Below are positions 7,875-16,019 of a stretch of DNA of 38,226 nt, piece after piece. Every line of letters starts with the position of its first letter. Position 1 is the first letter of the stretch. Source of the DNA: JBHHYR01 sp046757585. Its GTDB lineage: Bacteria; Desulfobacterota; Binatia; HRBIN30. The stretch is taken from NCBI GenBank assembly GCA_046757585.1, contig JBHHYR010000013.1:1-38226 (forward strand), read 5' to 3'. The position numbers and the translations under genes are program-made. The notes below the pieces were generated by a model. The model did no database searches and was not told the origin of the DNA. It saw only the letters and a program-made list of their open reading frames with translations.

Positions 7875-9162
7875 GTATTACGACGCTGGGGCGGTACTGC
7901 TTCTTCTGCTGGCGGTGGCGCTGACGGGTTCCGTGGCGCTGTGCCAGGAGAATGCGGTCTGCCTCAGCTGCCACGGTGAATCCACACTGACGCGAGTTTC
8001 CAAGAGCGGCAAGGAGATCTCGCTGTACGTCGATCCGTCAGCCTTCAAGGCATCGGTTCATGGTGTCTTCTCGTGCGTGAACTGCCACGTTGATGCGACG
8101 AAGATACCCCATGCGCAAAAGCTGAAGCCGGTGAATTGTGGTTTGTGCCACGAGGGTCCGGTGACAGCTCTCGCTCGTGGGGTCCACGGTAAGGCTCGGC
8201 AGCGGGGCGTGGCGGATGCGCCCACCTGCAGCGACTGTCACGGAAAACACGATATTCTGCCGAGCCCGAACCCCGCGTCGCGTACGCACCCGTTGCACGT
8301 GGCGCTGACGTGTGCCCAATGCCACTCAGACCCCAGCTTCGTGCGCCGGCACAGCATTCCCATACCCGACCCGCTGGCAGCCTACAGGGCCAGTGTCCAC
8401 GGGATCGCGGTGATGTCGGAGCGTGATTTCAAAGCGGCGACGTGCGTCAGTTGCCATGGATCGCATGACATCCGCAACAACGAAGATCCTGAGTCGTCCA
8501 TCTACTGGCAGAACGTCAGCGGTACGTGCGGGAACTGCCACAGGGAGGTGCTGCGCCAGTACAGCCAGAGCGTGCATGGCCAGGCGGTGAAGCGTGGAGT
8601 GCGCGATGCCCCCACGTGCATCGATTGCCATGGGGAACACCGTGTGCAGTCGCCACGACAGCGCACGTCTCCCGTGAACCCGCTCAACGTCTCGACCGAA
8701 ACCTGCGGCCGCTGCCATGCATCGAAACGCATCAACTCAAAGTATGGCTTACCGGCCGGGCGCCTGAAGACCTTCGAGCGGAGCTACCACGGGCTGGCCC
8801 TTCGCGCTGGGGAGGTGGAGGTGGCCAACTGCGCCAGCTGCCACGGGATCCATAACATCCTGCCTTCCTCAGACCCACGGTCGACGATCTTCCCGGCGAA
8901 CCTGCCGCAGACGTGTGGCCAGTGTCATCGGAACGTCAGCGAAAAGGTTGCGGTCGGTCCGGTACACCTCACGACGAGTAGCACGCCGGGGCGTATCGTG
9001 TACTGGGTCAGACGGCTCTACATTTGGCTCATCGCCGGGGTGATCGCCCTAATGGCGATCCATAACGGTCTGGATTTCATCCGGCGGGCGCGGCGCATCC
9101 TCACGCGGCGTGCTGGACCTGAGAGCCCGGGGCGGAGCAGTGACACTGGGAACCGAGGATGA
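7861..9162 (+). CDS. 11-haem membrane-anchored cytochrome c
   Basis: The protein has 433 residues from ATG 7861, which overlaps the previous stop by 14 bp. An upstream in-frame codon at 7741 would put 40 non-signal-like residues before the signal peptide, so it is not preferred. After the signal peptide come eleven CXXCH motifs (CLSCH through CGQCH), with recurring 'SVHG...ATCxxCHGxHdI' units, then a C-terminal membrane helix (about residues 383-402) and a basic tail. The unit pattern matches periplasmic cytochromes that partner b-type membrane subunits. The next gene is such a subunit, so the two probably form the cytochrome part of a Cbc-type quinol oxidoreductase. Confidence 0.83.
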   Translation: MWRSRYYDAGAVLLLLLAVALTGSVALCQENAVCLSCHGESTLTRVSKSGKEISLYVDPSAFKASVHGVFSCVNCHVDATKIPHAQKLKPVNCGLCHEGPVTALARGVHGKARQRGVADAPTCSDCHGKHDILPSPNPASRTHPLHVALTCAQCHSDPSFVRRHSIPIPDPLAAYRASVHGIAVMSERDFKAATCVSCHGSHDIRNNEDPESSIYWQNVSGTCGNCHREVLRQYSQSVHGQAVKRGVRDAPTCIDCHGEHRVQSPRQRTSPVNPLNVSTETCGRCHASKRINSKYGLPAGRLKTFERSYHGLALRAGEVEVANCASCHGIHNILPSSDPRSTIFPANLPQTCGQCHRNVSEKVAVGPVHLTTSSTPGRIVYWVRRLYIWLIAGVIALMAIHNGLDFIRRARRILTRRAGPESPGRSSDTGNRG

Positions 9163-9208
9163 TGCTGCGCAGGCCGCATCGGCAAGGGGGAACGTTGACG
9201 GTGTGCCA

Positions 9209-9946
9209 ATGAATAACGAGCGGTTCAACCTCAGTCAGCGCGCCGGAGCGTACTACATGCGTTGGAGTCGCGCGGAGCGCATCCAGCACTGGATCCTTGC
9301 CTTGAGCTTCCTCGTCCTGGTGATCACCGGGTTTGCGCTGCGGTACCCGGACACCTGGTGGGTACGTCCGTTCACGGGATACGAGTGGCTGTTCAATCTG
9401 CGTGGGGTGGTACACCGCATCGCCGGCGCGTCGCTGATTCTTCTAGGACTCTACCACGTGACCTATTTGGCGGTGACCGCACGCGGCCGCCTGCAGATCG
9501 CCGCCCTGCGTCCCAGGCTGCAGGACGTGCGCCAGGCCTTGCAGAATCTCCGATACAATCTCGGGGCGTCCGAACAGAAGCCGAAGTTCGGCCACTACAG
9601 CTACTTCGAAAAGGTGGAATACTGGGCCCTCGTCTGGGGCACGATGGTGATGGGGACCACCGGGCTGATGCTGTGGTTCTTCTCGTCCACCTTGAGGCTT
9701 TTCCCCCGCTGGGTGATCGACCTGGCGACGGTGATCCATTTGTACGAGGCCTGGCTCGCGTCGCTGGCTATCGTCGTGTGGCATTTTTACTACGTCGTCT
9801 TCAACCCGGACGTATACCCGCTGGACAGCAGCATGCTGAACGGCCTCATCAACGAGGAGGAGCTGCTTGACGGGCATGCTGCAGAGTGGGAGGCGCTGCA
9901 GAAGCAACCGAGCGAGCCGCGGGTTCCGACGCCCGATTGCGGCTAG
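9209..9946 (+). CDS. cytochrome b561/formate-dehydrogenase-gamma-like membrane subunit
   Basis: The protein has about 245 residues from ATG 9209; GTG at 9203 is possible, and the frame is open back to 9110. Four membrane helices are visible, beginning at 'RIQHWILALSFLVLVITGF'. Candidate haem-b His residues lie in RIQHW, VVHRIAG, GLYHVTY, VIHLYEAW and VVWHFYYV. This is the layout of the diheme b subunits that connect the quinone pool to periplasmic redox partners. It is the last gene of the rightward operon, directly after the 11-haem cytochrome, and the hairpin at 10062-10100 follows. The expected role is quinol oxidation with delivery of electrons to the 11- and 19-haem proteins. Confidence 0.8.
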   Translation: MNNERFNLSQRAGAYYMRWSRAERIQHWILALSFLVLVITGFALRYPDTWWVRPFTGYEWLFNLRGVVHRIAGASLILLGLYHVTYLAVTARGRLQIAALRPRLQDVRQALQNLRYNLGASEQKPKFGHYSYFEKVEYWALVWGTMVMGTTGLMLWFFSSTLRLFPRWVIDLATVIHLYEAWLASLAIVVWHFYYVVFNPDVYPLDSSMLNGLINEEELLDGHAAEWEALQKQPSEPRVPTPDCG

Positions 9947-10061
9947 CGCTGGTAGAAGCGTTGGCGAGCAGAGGCTGGACGTCAGTGGTCGACTGCCGAA
10001 AGGTCAGAGGCTGTCCCCGGGAAATGTCGCTTTGGGGCTCCCCAGGACGTGCGGGCGGATG

Positions 10062-10100
10062 ACGGTGTAGAGACGCTTTTCCGGAGCATCTCTACACCGT
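10062..10100. terminator. bidirectional hairpin terminator between convergent operons
   Basis: ACGGTGTAGAGA (10062-10073) pairs perfectly with TCTCTACACCGT (10089-10100), giving a 12-bp stem around a 15-base loop. The loop holds TTTT, and three more pairs are possible inside it. It lies between the ends of the convergent genes at 9946 and 10115. No long T run follows on either strand, so Rho or the stem alone may be needed. Confidence 0.65.
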
Positions 10101-10114
10101 TCGCGATGCGGCGC

Positions 10115-11247
10115 CTACTTCGTGCTTCCCACGTGCAATGCCAAGGCGTTCATCTGTTCCGTGGTCAACGGCGTGCCGTAGGGCATCTGGTTCAGGTCCG
10201 CACCGGTCTTGAGAAACTGCCAGAGCACCGGGTCGGTGTCGGCAATAGGCGTGGTCGGATCTCCCAGGTAATCGAGGAAGTCGAACTGTAGCGCGGTCCG
10301 CCAGTCAGGTGGAATCGGGATCACGCCCGTCGGTCCCTGCAATTCGCCATCGGCGTACTTGGTAACGGTGATCTCACCGTTGGCCCTGTACTCCCTGATG
10401 GCGGCGTTGTCGTGGCAGTCGTCACACGCTACGGAGGGGGTCACAGTGTGCGCATAATACGGTGCGAGCACATAGAAGCTCTCGCCCTGAAAGACGAGCG
10501 ACTGGAACGTCGCCGGGTACACCTTGCCACGGAAATTCAGTAGCATTTTGAAGTCCTTAGCCGGCGGTCCGAAGAAGCGCTTACCCGCCCCGGCAACCTC
10601 ACTCTCGAAGTGACAGTTTCTGCACGACACGACCGACTGAACATGGCACGCCGAGCAGTCCACTTTGTCCGCGTGAATCGTATGGGCCGTGTTTGTCGGG
10701 ATGGGGCCAGCCTCACCGTCCATTGCATGGCAATCCTCGCACTGCGGGCCCGGCGTTTCGAGCATGGAGACGTGCTCCGTCCCGTCGCCGTGTATCTCCG
10801 TCGTGGTGTGGCAGCTTGTGCAGGTAAAACCGGCGTCACGATGTACGTCGCCGAAGAAATTGGCTTCAGCGCCCTGGCGTGCGTGGCAGCCCATGCAGAG
10901 GGCGTCGGTGATGCCTTCGCTGGGGTTGTCAACATCCACGTGACAGTCGGCGCAGCTCGGCGTGTAGGTCGCGGGGTCAACTGGCGTCCCGTCCGCGAGA
11001 GTAGAAGCGTGACAGCCCTGACAGCTCAGCTGGCTGATCGGCACGTCGGTCAGCGTTTCGAAGCCGCGTCGTTAGGAGTGGCGTTGTAGAAGGTTGCCTT
11101 GCCGGTACGCAAGGCATGCAGGCTAGTGGGGAACGTTTTGGCAGGCGATAGTCCAGGCCCGCCGCCACCTCCTCCACCGCAGCCCACTGCACCAAGCAGC
11201 AGAAGGAATGCTGCTGCAACGTGTAACCAACCGTTTTTGGGGTTCAT
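10115..11247 (-). pseudogene. octahaem lipoprotein cytochrome c, split by an apparent one-base frameshift
   Basis: The 5' part (11247-11050, 65 codons) encodes a lipoprotein signal, with LLLLGAVGC followed by a Gly run, and then stops at TGA. The 3' part (to 10115) is open from 11071 in the -1 frame and carries eight CXXCH motifs (CQGCH, CADCH, CMGCH, CTSCH, CEDCH, CSACH, CRNCH, CDDCH). Its first in-frame start (GTG 11044) would begin inside the domain without an export signal. A c-type cytochrome needs export, so the two pieces are best read as one gene. The span of 1133 nt becomes 378 codons if one base is added. The shift must fall between 11071 and 11053. It could be a real mutation or an assembly error. 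As an intact protein this would be an outer-membrane or periplasmic electron carrier. Confidence 0.7.
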
Positions 11248-11459
11248 TGCTCACCCTCCGCGTTGCGTGCCGGGCGAGTGAGAGCTCTGCACGGGACTCG
11301 CCCAGCAACTCCCTGTCACGCGCGAAACCGCAAGAGACATGCCGTAAACGGTGGCTTCGCGCTGTCTGCAGTGTCACGCGTTGCCGGGTTCGAAGGCCTT
11401 CCAAAGGTGAGAGAGCTTCCGAGCGCTGCGAAGCAACGCAGGACCGTGATGGCGGAGGG

Positions 11460-11496
11460 CACGGGCAGCCCAGCCGATGGAGCTGGGCTGCCCGTG
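11460..11496 (-). terminator. strong GC hairpin after the EB_dh-type gene
   Basis: A perfect 15-bp stem (11460-11474 with 11482-11496) encloses a 7-base loop and starts 22 bp beyond the stop of the gene at 11518-13038. No U tract follows on the minus strand. It separates that gene from the octahaem lipoprotein. Confidence 0.7.
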
Positions 11497-11517
11497 GTGC
11501 AGCAGGAGGAGGAGAGG

Positions 11518-13038
11518 TTACGGGGCGATGGAGAGGATCTGTTTTCGCGAGCCGATATGATTGCGGCCGTCGTTGTCCATGAGTGCGACGCCGAACGTGT
11601 AGTCATTGCCCGGCGTGAACTGCGCGTCGTCGTCGTTGCCCGTCGCCAATGCCCGCATGATGAGCACGCGGTAGCTCACGCGGGTAATGTCGTCGACCTG
11701 CGTGTAGTCAACGTTGGACTGCGTGACGATGTCTGCGACACTCCCTTCTGGCTGGGTGAGGTAGTATCCGGGGATGCCTGAGAAGCCGCGCAGCCGGGCG
11801 AGGACATCCGTTTTCTCCTGTTCGCTGAGGCTGTTGTAGCTGCCCGCTCCCGGGTGAGAGGAGACTGCGATGTCCTCGTCAAGCTCTGCACGGGAGTCCC
11901 GGGTGAATGCCACACTGGTGAGCGCCGGCCCGATGCCACCCTGGCCGGCGTTGCCATGACAGACCGCGCAGTTGGATTGATAGAGCATGTCCCCAGCAGC
12001 CGCATCGCCCTCGAATGGCATCCGGTGCCCATCCAGAATGATATAGGCTGGGTCGAGGGTAATCGTCTGGCCGTCCCAGCGGGTAAACTCCTGTAACGAA
12101 CCGTCCCATTCCGTGACCGGCCCGGAACGGTTCGTAGCACCCGCCGCCCGGTTGCGATGCTCGATGCTCAGTCCAGCGTCATCCATGCGACCCGGATCCG
12201 GGCTCGTCACTTGGTCGTCCACATAACCGAGCGGTTCCGAACGAGAGGTCTTCCAGTGCCAGATGTCCACCTTGCCTTCGGCCGGCCGCATATCCAGGTC
12301 CAGCGGCTCACCGGGTGCGGCAAGGTTGTGACATGAGGCCTGGCAACCGACGTCGGCGAAGGTACCGAACTCACTTCGCGTCGGCTCGATCTCGAAGGCG
12401 AAGGCGATCTTGTCGTCATTGAGCTGCGAGGTCCAGCCGTCAGTAGACTCGTTGGGTTTCAACGGGTCGGTGGGCCCATCATAGAGCCAGCGCCGCCGGT
12501 CCAGGTTGAACACTGTGTCATTCCACTGGGCCAGGATGTAGAGGTTCTGCCCATCGTGGACGGCGCGCAGTTGCAACTCAGCCGGGTTGCCGCCGTTGAA
12601 CGTCGCCAGGCCACCAAACGTGCCAGTCATGTTCAGCTGCCCGTCGCCGTACCGCAAGTTTGTACTCCGGTTGTCCAGTGTAGGAACAAACGCCGGAACA
12701 CTGTCCCAGAGCGGATCATCAATGCCGGTTGGCGCGGTCGTCACACGCTGCGCCTGTAATACATCGGCTGGCACCGGGCAGCCGTTCAACGCACTGTTGA
12801 CCGCGGTGAGCAGCTCGTTGATGGTCACTTGGTCGTCCCCGTTGGCGTCGAACGCCATGCAGGCACTCACCGGCTGGTTGCCAAGGGCAATGTTCACGCC
12901 CACGAGCAACTCATTGATGGTTACCTGATTGCTGCCATCGCAGTCACCGGTACAACTTGCAGCTTCCGCTCTGGCCCCGGATGACAAGCCGACTGTCATT
13001 GCCAGAAGTGTTGCAGTAATGAATGCTGTCAATTTCAT
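11518..13038 (-). CDS. secreted ethylbenzene-dehydrogenase-type haem-binding protein with EF-hand pair and cytochrome c domain
   Basis: The protein has 506 residues, with AGGAAGG before the ATG. After a signal peptide (to about residue 26) come two dockerin-like calcium loops, GDCDGSNQVTINELL and DANGDDQVTINELL, bounded by Cys. The rest resembles the EB_dh fold, the haem-b-binding gamma subunit type of the DMSO-reductase family, with strand segments such as 'LRAVHDGQNLYILAQWNDTV'. A CX3CH motif (CQASCH, starting at residue 232; 12345-12328) and a CXXCH (CAVCH, starting at residue 357; 11970-11956) indicate two covalent haems. No molybdenum subunit is nearby, so it probably works as an electron carrier of the conduit rather than in hydroxylation. 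It stands alone between hairpin 11460-11496 and a 197-bp gap. Confidence 0.8.
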   Translation of the reverse strand: MKLTAFITATLLAMTVGLSSGARAEAASCTGDCDGSNQVTINELLVGVNIALGNQPVSACMAFDANGDDQVTINELLTAVNSALNGCPVPADVLQAQRVTTAPTGIDDPLWDSVPAFVPTLDNRSTNLRYGDGQLNMTGTFGGLATFNGGNPAELQLRAVHDGQNLYILAQWNDTVFNLDRRRWLYDGPTDPLKPNESTDGWTSQLNDDKIAFAFEIEPTRSEFGTFADVGCQASCHNLAAPGEPLDLDMRPAEGKVDIWHWKTSRSEPLGYVDDQVTSPDPGRMDDAGLSIEHRNRAAGATNRSGPVTEWDGSLQEFTRWDGQTITLDPAYIILDGHRMPFEGDAAAGDMLYQSNCAVCHGNAGQGGIGPALTSVAFTRDSRAELDEDIAVSSHPGAGSYNSLSEQEKTDVLARLRGFSGIPGYYLTQPEGSVADIVTQSNVDYTQVDDITRVSYRVLIMRALATGNDDDAQFTPGNDYTFGVALMDNDGRNHIGSRKQILSIAP

Positions 13039-13235
13039 AGGTGCCTTCCTTTCCCAAGTACGCTGCAGTTGTCTTGGGCAAGGGACGTGCCATCGCGGCG
13101 TCAGGCACCAATGCGGGTAGGCAACGCGCGTGTTCTCAATTTGGACGTATCAAGGGGAAGAAAATTCGCACGGTCGCGAAACAACACGCGGGGCTTGTAA
13201 CGGGTCTAAGAAAATTTCAGATGGCAGCGGCGTGT

Positions 13236-14411
13236 CTAACGTGGCGCGAACGCTGCAGTGTGCGGGTGGCACGTGAAGCAGGCGAAGGGGAAGTGCTGTG
13301 CTCCCGAGCCGTCGCTCCGGTAGAAGGCTGTGCTCGTGTGGCAGACCTCGCAGAGTCCGCTGCCTGGACGTGTGACGCTGGCAAAGCTGCCGTCCGCGAG
13401 TCCGAGCAGGTTCATGAAGTCAACCTCGACGTTACGACTGGTGCGCCCCGATGTCCTCAGGCTTTCTCGTATCAGAACGAGATTTCTACTGCCGTGAGGG
13501 GTGTGGCACAGGACGCACTCGAAGCTGGTCCCGGCCGCTGGATCCTGGTGTGTCACCGGCCCAGTATGGCACTCGGCGCAGACCGGAACGCTGCGGTGCC
13601 CAGGGCCGACCGCCCCAGGCTGCAGGTCGCTGTGGCAGCCCTCGCAGTCAAGGCTCAGGGTGCCGTGGCCGCTCGCGGCGGCTGCTCTGACTGCTATCTG
13701 GCTGTGGCAGAACGCGCAGGAGCCGAACCGGACCTCGGTGCCTGGCTGATGCGCAGGCCCGGTGAACGAGGGCACTCGATCAGGTCCAGGCAGACTGCGG
13801 TGACCGGGCCCGAACTCCGGTGCGAGCGCGCTCTGGTGGCAGACCTCGCACGTTAAATCGACACCCGACGCCGTAATGTTAGCGGCGAACTGGTTGTGGC
13901 AGAAGGCGCAGGAGCCGAAGGGGGCTTCGGGTCCCAGGGTGTGCGTTGGGCCGGCGAATGACGGAACGATATCGGTACCGGGTAGGGCGCGATGGCCCGG
14001 TCCATAGGTGCCTGGAAGGCGATCGTCGTGACAGACGTCGCAAGTCAGCTCGGCACTGGTGGCGGTCATGTTGCGGGCGAACTGGTTGTGGCAGAAGGCG
14101 CAGGAACCGAAGGGTTTCTCGGCACCGAGGGCGTGGGCGGGACCGGCGAACGATGGAACCTGTTCGGTGCCTGGCAAGCCACGGTGCCCTGGGCCGACTT
14201 GGCCGGGGAACCGGTCGTCGTGACAGAGCTGGCACTTCAGAACGACGCCACTTGCAAGCATGCTGACTGCCTTGGATGCGTGACAGAAGGCGCACGATCC
14301 GAACGTGGCCTCCGGACTCGGCGGCGCCCCACCGAACTTGGTTGCCCCGTTTGCCCCGCACCCCGCCACGAAGAGCACGAGGAACAGGAGCCTGGTGGCG
14401 TGTGATTTCAT
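13236..14411 (-). CDS. 12-haem lipoprotein cytochrome c with four tandem repeats
   Basis: The protein has 391 residues from ATG 14411, which forms an ATGA overlap with the preceding stop. A lipoprotein signal ends at C18 (FVAGC). Four repeats of about 60 residues each carry 'FGSCAFCH...LxCxxCH...GPGHR.LPG...VPSFAGP', giving eight haems. A less regular C-terminal part adds four (CAECH, CVLCH, CEVCH, CFTCH). Repeated two-haem units suggest a linear haem wire built by duplication. It is the last gene of the porin-cytochrome operon and is likely an outer-membrane component of the conduit; which face it sits on cannot be told from sequence. Confidence 0.85.
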   Translation of the reverse strand: MKSHATRLLFLVLFVAGCGANGATKFGGAPPSPEATFGSCAFCHASKAVSMLASGVVLKCQLCHDDRFPGQVGPGHRGLPGTEQVPSFAGPAHALGAEKPFGSCAFCHNQFARNMTATSAELTCDVCHDDRLPGTYGPGHRALPGTDIVPSFAGPTHTLGPEAPFGSCAFCHNQFAANITASGVDLTCEVCHQSALAPEFGPGHRSLPGPDRVPSFTGPAHQPGTEVRFGSCAFCHSQIAVRAAAASGHGTLSLDCEGCHSDLQPGAVGPGHRSVPVCAECHTGPVTHQDPAAGTSFECVLCHTPHGSRNLVLIRESLRTSGRTSRNVEVDFMNLLGLADGSFASVTRPGSGLCEVCHTSTAFYRSDGSGAQHFPFACFTCHPHTAAFAPR

Positions 14412-14983
14412 CTGGCTATGCCCTTGTGGCAATGGCGGCAGAGACTGCCGTCATCGACCGGCAACCGCAGGTTGCGCGTGCTCTTCGTAGCAAACTTCGC
14501 TGCTGGGCCGGACGCACCGTACTTGTGCGCAATCGCGCCCCAACGGGCTGCTACGGCCGCGCGCACCGCTTGGGGCAAGCCGCTGGACGGCGGCACCCAC
14601 GCTTGCGGTAGGGGCTTTTGACCACCAAGGGCAGGATCATGGAACAGGTGGCAGGTGCCGCAATACATGCCACCGCTTTCCGTCAGCGGCAAGTCCGGTG
14701 CGCCGTCCTTCCTCGATCCAAGCAATCGTGCCACGTCTGCTGGCGAGGCTCCCAGATGCTCAGCTGCCCCGCTGTGGATGGTCACTGCATGACAGAGGGT
14801 GCACGTTTCCACCTTGGAGCGAGAGAGCTTCATGTCTGGATCGTGGCAGAAGGCGCAGACTCCCATGTTCAACTCACCGTTGGGCTTGACCGCGTGGTGT
14901 GGGCCAATGGCCGGCTGTGCAGCCCGCGCAGGGGCGGCTACGCTCAAAAGGCCGCCCAGCGCTAGTACAACCAACGCCTTCAC
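14408..14983 (-). CDS. tetrahaem cytochrome c, periplasmic
   Basis: The protein has 191 residues from GTG 14983, a GTGA overlap with the upstream gene. A signal peptide ends near APARA. CAFCH and CTLCH come early, CGTCH lies in the middle and CRHCH near the C-terminus. A haem-free stretch of about 60 residues separates the third and fourth haems. The first half resembles a single 'CAFCH...CxLCH' unit of the neighbouring 12-haem protein, hinting at common origin. The likely role is a carrier between inner-membrane complexes and the porin-embedded cytochromes. Confidence 0.82.
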   Translation of the reverse strand: MKALVVLALGGLLSVAAPARAAQPAIGPHHAVKPNGELNMGVCAFCHDPDMKLSRSKVETCTLCHAVTIHSGAAEHLGASPADVARLLGSRKDGAPDLPLTESGGMYCGTCHLFHDPALGGQKPLPQAWVPPSSGLPQAVRAAVAARWGAIAHKYGASGPAAKFATKSTRNLRLPVDDGSLCRHCHKGIAR

Positions 14984-15366
14984 GGTGTCACTCCGTTTGT
15001 CCCGTGGCACAGCACGCAGCTGGCCTGCCCCTGGTTGCGCACAATCGCCCGCACGTCAGCGAGGTCGGCTTCTTCGTCCGAGAGCCCGGTGCGGTTCACC
15101 GTGTGGATGTTGCGGATCTGGTGGCACGCGAAGCACTCGGGCCGACTCCAGCCGGTGGGATGCTCCTCGCGTACTAGAATGAGCCCGTCGCATACCTCAC
15201 CGGACGGACAATCGCTGTCCCCCCTGCACTCCGTGGTGTTCGTTACGGTGCAGGTACCCGGCGAGGTGAGCAAATTGCCGAAGTTTTCACTGTCGACCGA
15301 ACCACTGTTGCCGCAACCATGAATGGTTACCAGGAACAAGAGGGCGGCGAGTGTGCGGCGTGTCAT
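14980..15366 (-). CDS. dihaem lipoprotein
   Basis: The protein has 128 residues from ATG 15366 (ATGA overlap). A lipoprotein-like signal ends at C18 (TIHGC). A small Cys-rich segment, CRGDSDCPSGEVCDG, resembles the disulfide loops of surface proteins in myxobacteria-like lineages. Two haem motifs follow, CFACH and CVLCH. A dihaem protein inside a porin-cytochrome operon could bridge the larger cytochromes. I do not recognise a named family. Confidence 0.75.
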   Translation of the reverse strand: MTRRTLAALLFLVTIHGCGNSGSVDSENFGNLLTSPGTCTVTNTTECRGDSDCPSGEVCDGLILVREEHPTGWSRPECFACHQIRNIHTVNRTGLSDEEADLADVRAIVRNQGQASCVLCHGTNGVTP

Positions 15367-16019
15367 TGACCTAGACCTGTGTCCACCTTGCCTTGGCGGT
15401 GGCAGTTGATGCAGAAGTCCTCGCGGTGGCAGCTGCCACACTGCATCGGATTGGCCCGCACCTGGATCCCATGGAAGAAACGGAAGTTGCGCTCGTGGAC
15501 CCGGGTCTGAATTGTGTCGCGGCGTGCATGGCAGTCAATGCAGAACGCATGGCGATGGCAGTTTTCACACCGTGCCGGTTCTGCTTCAGCCATGGTGGCG
15601 TGGACCTTGAGCCAGGCGACCTCATGATCGGCGGGCTGTAGCGGAAGTAGGTTTTCGTGACACGTTATGCAGGCAGAGGGGGCGCCGGCCATGTGGGTGT
15701 CGCTCACCCTGTGACAGTAGTGGCAGGCGGCACCGCCGGGATATTGCCCATGGCTGGAGAGGTCTCGCGCCAGCTGCTCGTTGGATGCCTCGATCAGCTC
15801 GTCGAAGCGGTGGCAATCGATGCATGTGACATGTGCGGCGGTTAACCGCGGGGCGTGGCGAACGTGGTCGAACTTGCGGCGCGCATCTGCAGTGCTCCGC
15901 ATCGCGTGTGAGGGCTGGCGCAACTGGAGATAGCGGTTGGACGGCAGGTATTGGCGGCACGCCGCCAGCATCACGGCTGTGCCCACGGCCAGGGTAGCGA
16001 CACGGCACAGTGGCTTCAC
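15363..16019 (-). CDS. heptahaem lipoprotein cytochrome c
   Basis: The protein has 218 residues from GTG 16019, in a GTGA overlap with the porin stop. A lipobox LAAC places the lipidated Cys at residue 21. Seven motifs follow: CIDCH, CHYCH, CITCH, CENCH, CIDCH, CGSCH and CINCH. The C-terminal half is dense in His (HRHAFCIDCH, HREDFCINCH), a pattern seen in cytochromes that pack inside outer-membrane porins. Its tight coupling to the porin makes it the best candidate for the cytochrome threaded through the barrel (inference). Confidence 0.82.
   Translation of the reverse strand: MKPLCRVATLAVGTAVMLAACRQYLPSNRYLQLRQPSHAMRSTADARRKFDHVRHAPRLTAAHVTCIDCHRFDELIEASNEQLARDLSSHGQYPGGAACHYCHRVSDTHMAGAPSACITCHENLLPLQPADHEVAWLKVHATMAEAEPARCENCHRHAFCIDCHARRDTIQTRVHERNFRFFHGIQVRANPMQCGSCHREDFCINCHRQGKVDTGLGQ

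Noticed and set aside
11053..11071. Programmed -1 ribosomal frameshift in the octahaem lipoprotein
   Set aside because: No slippery heptamer is present in the overlap window and no obvious stimulatory hairpin follows, so mutation or sequence error is more likely.
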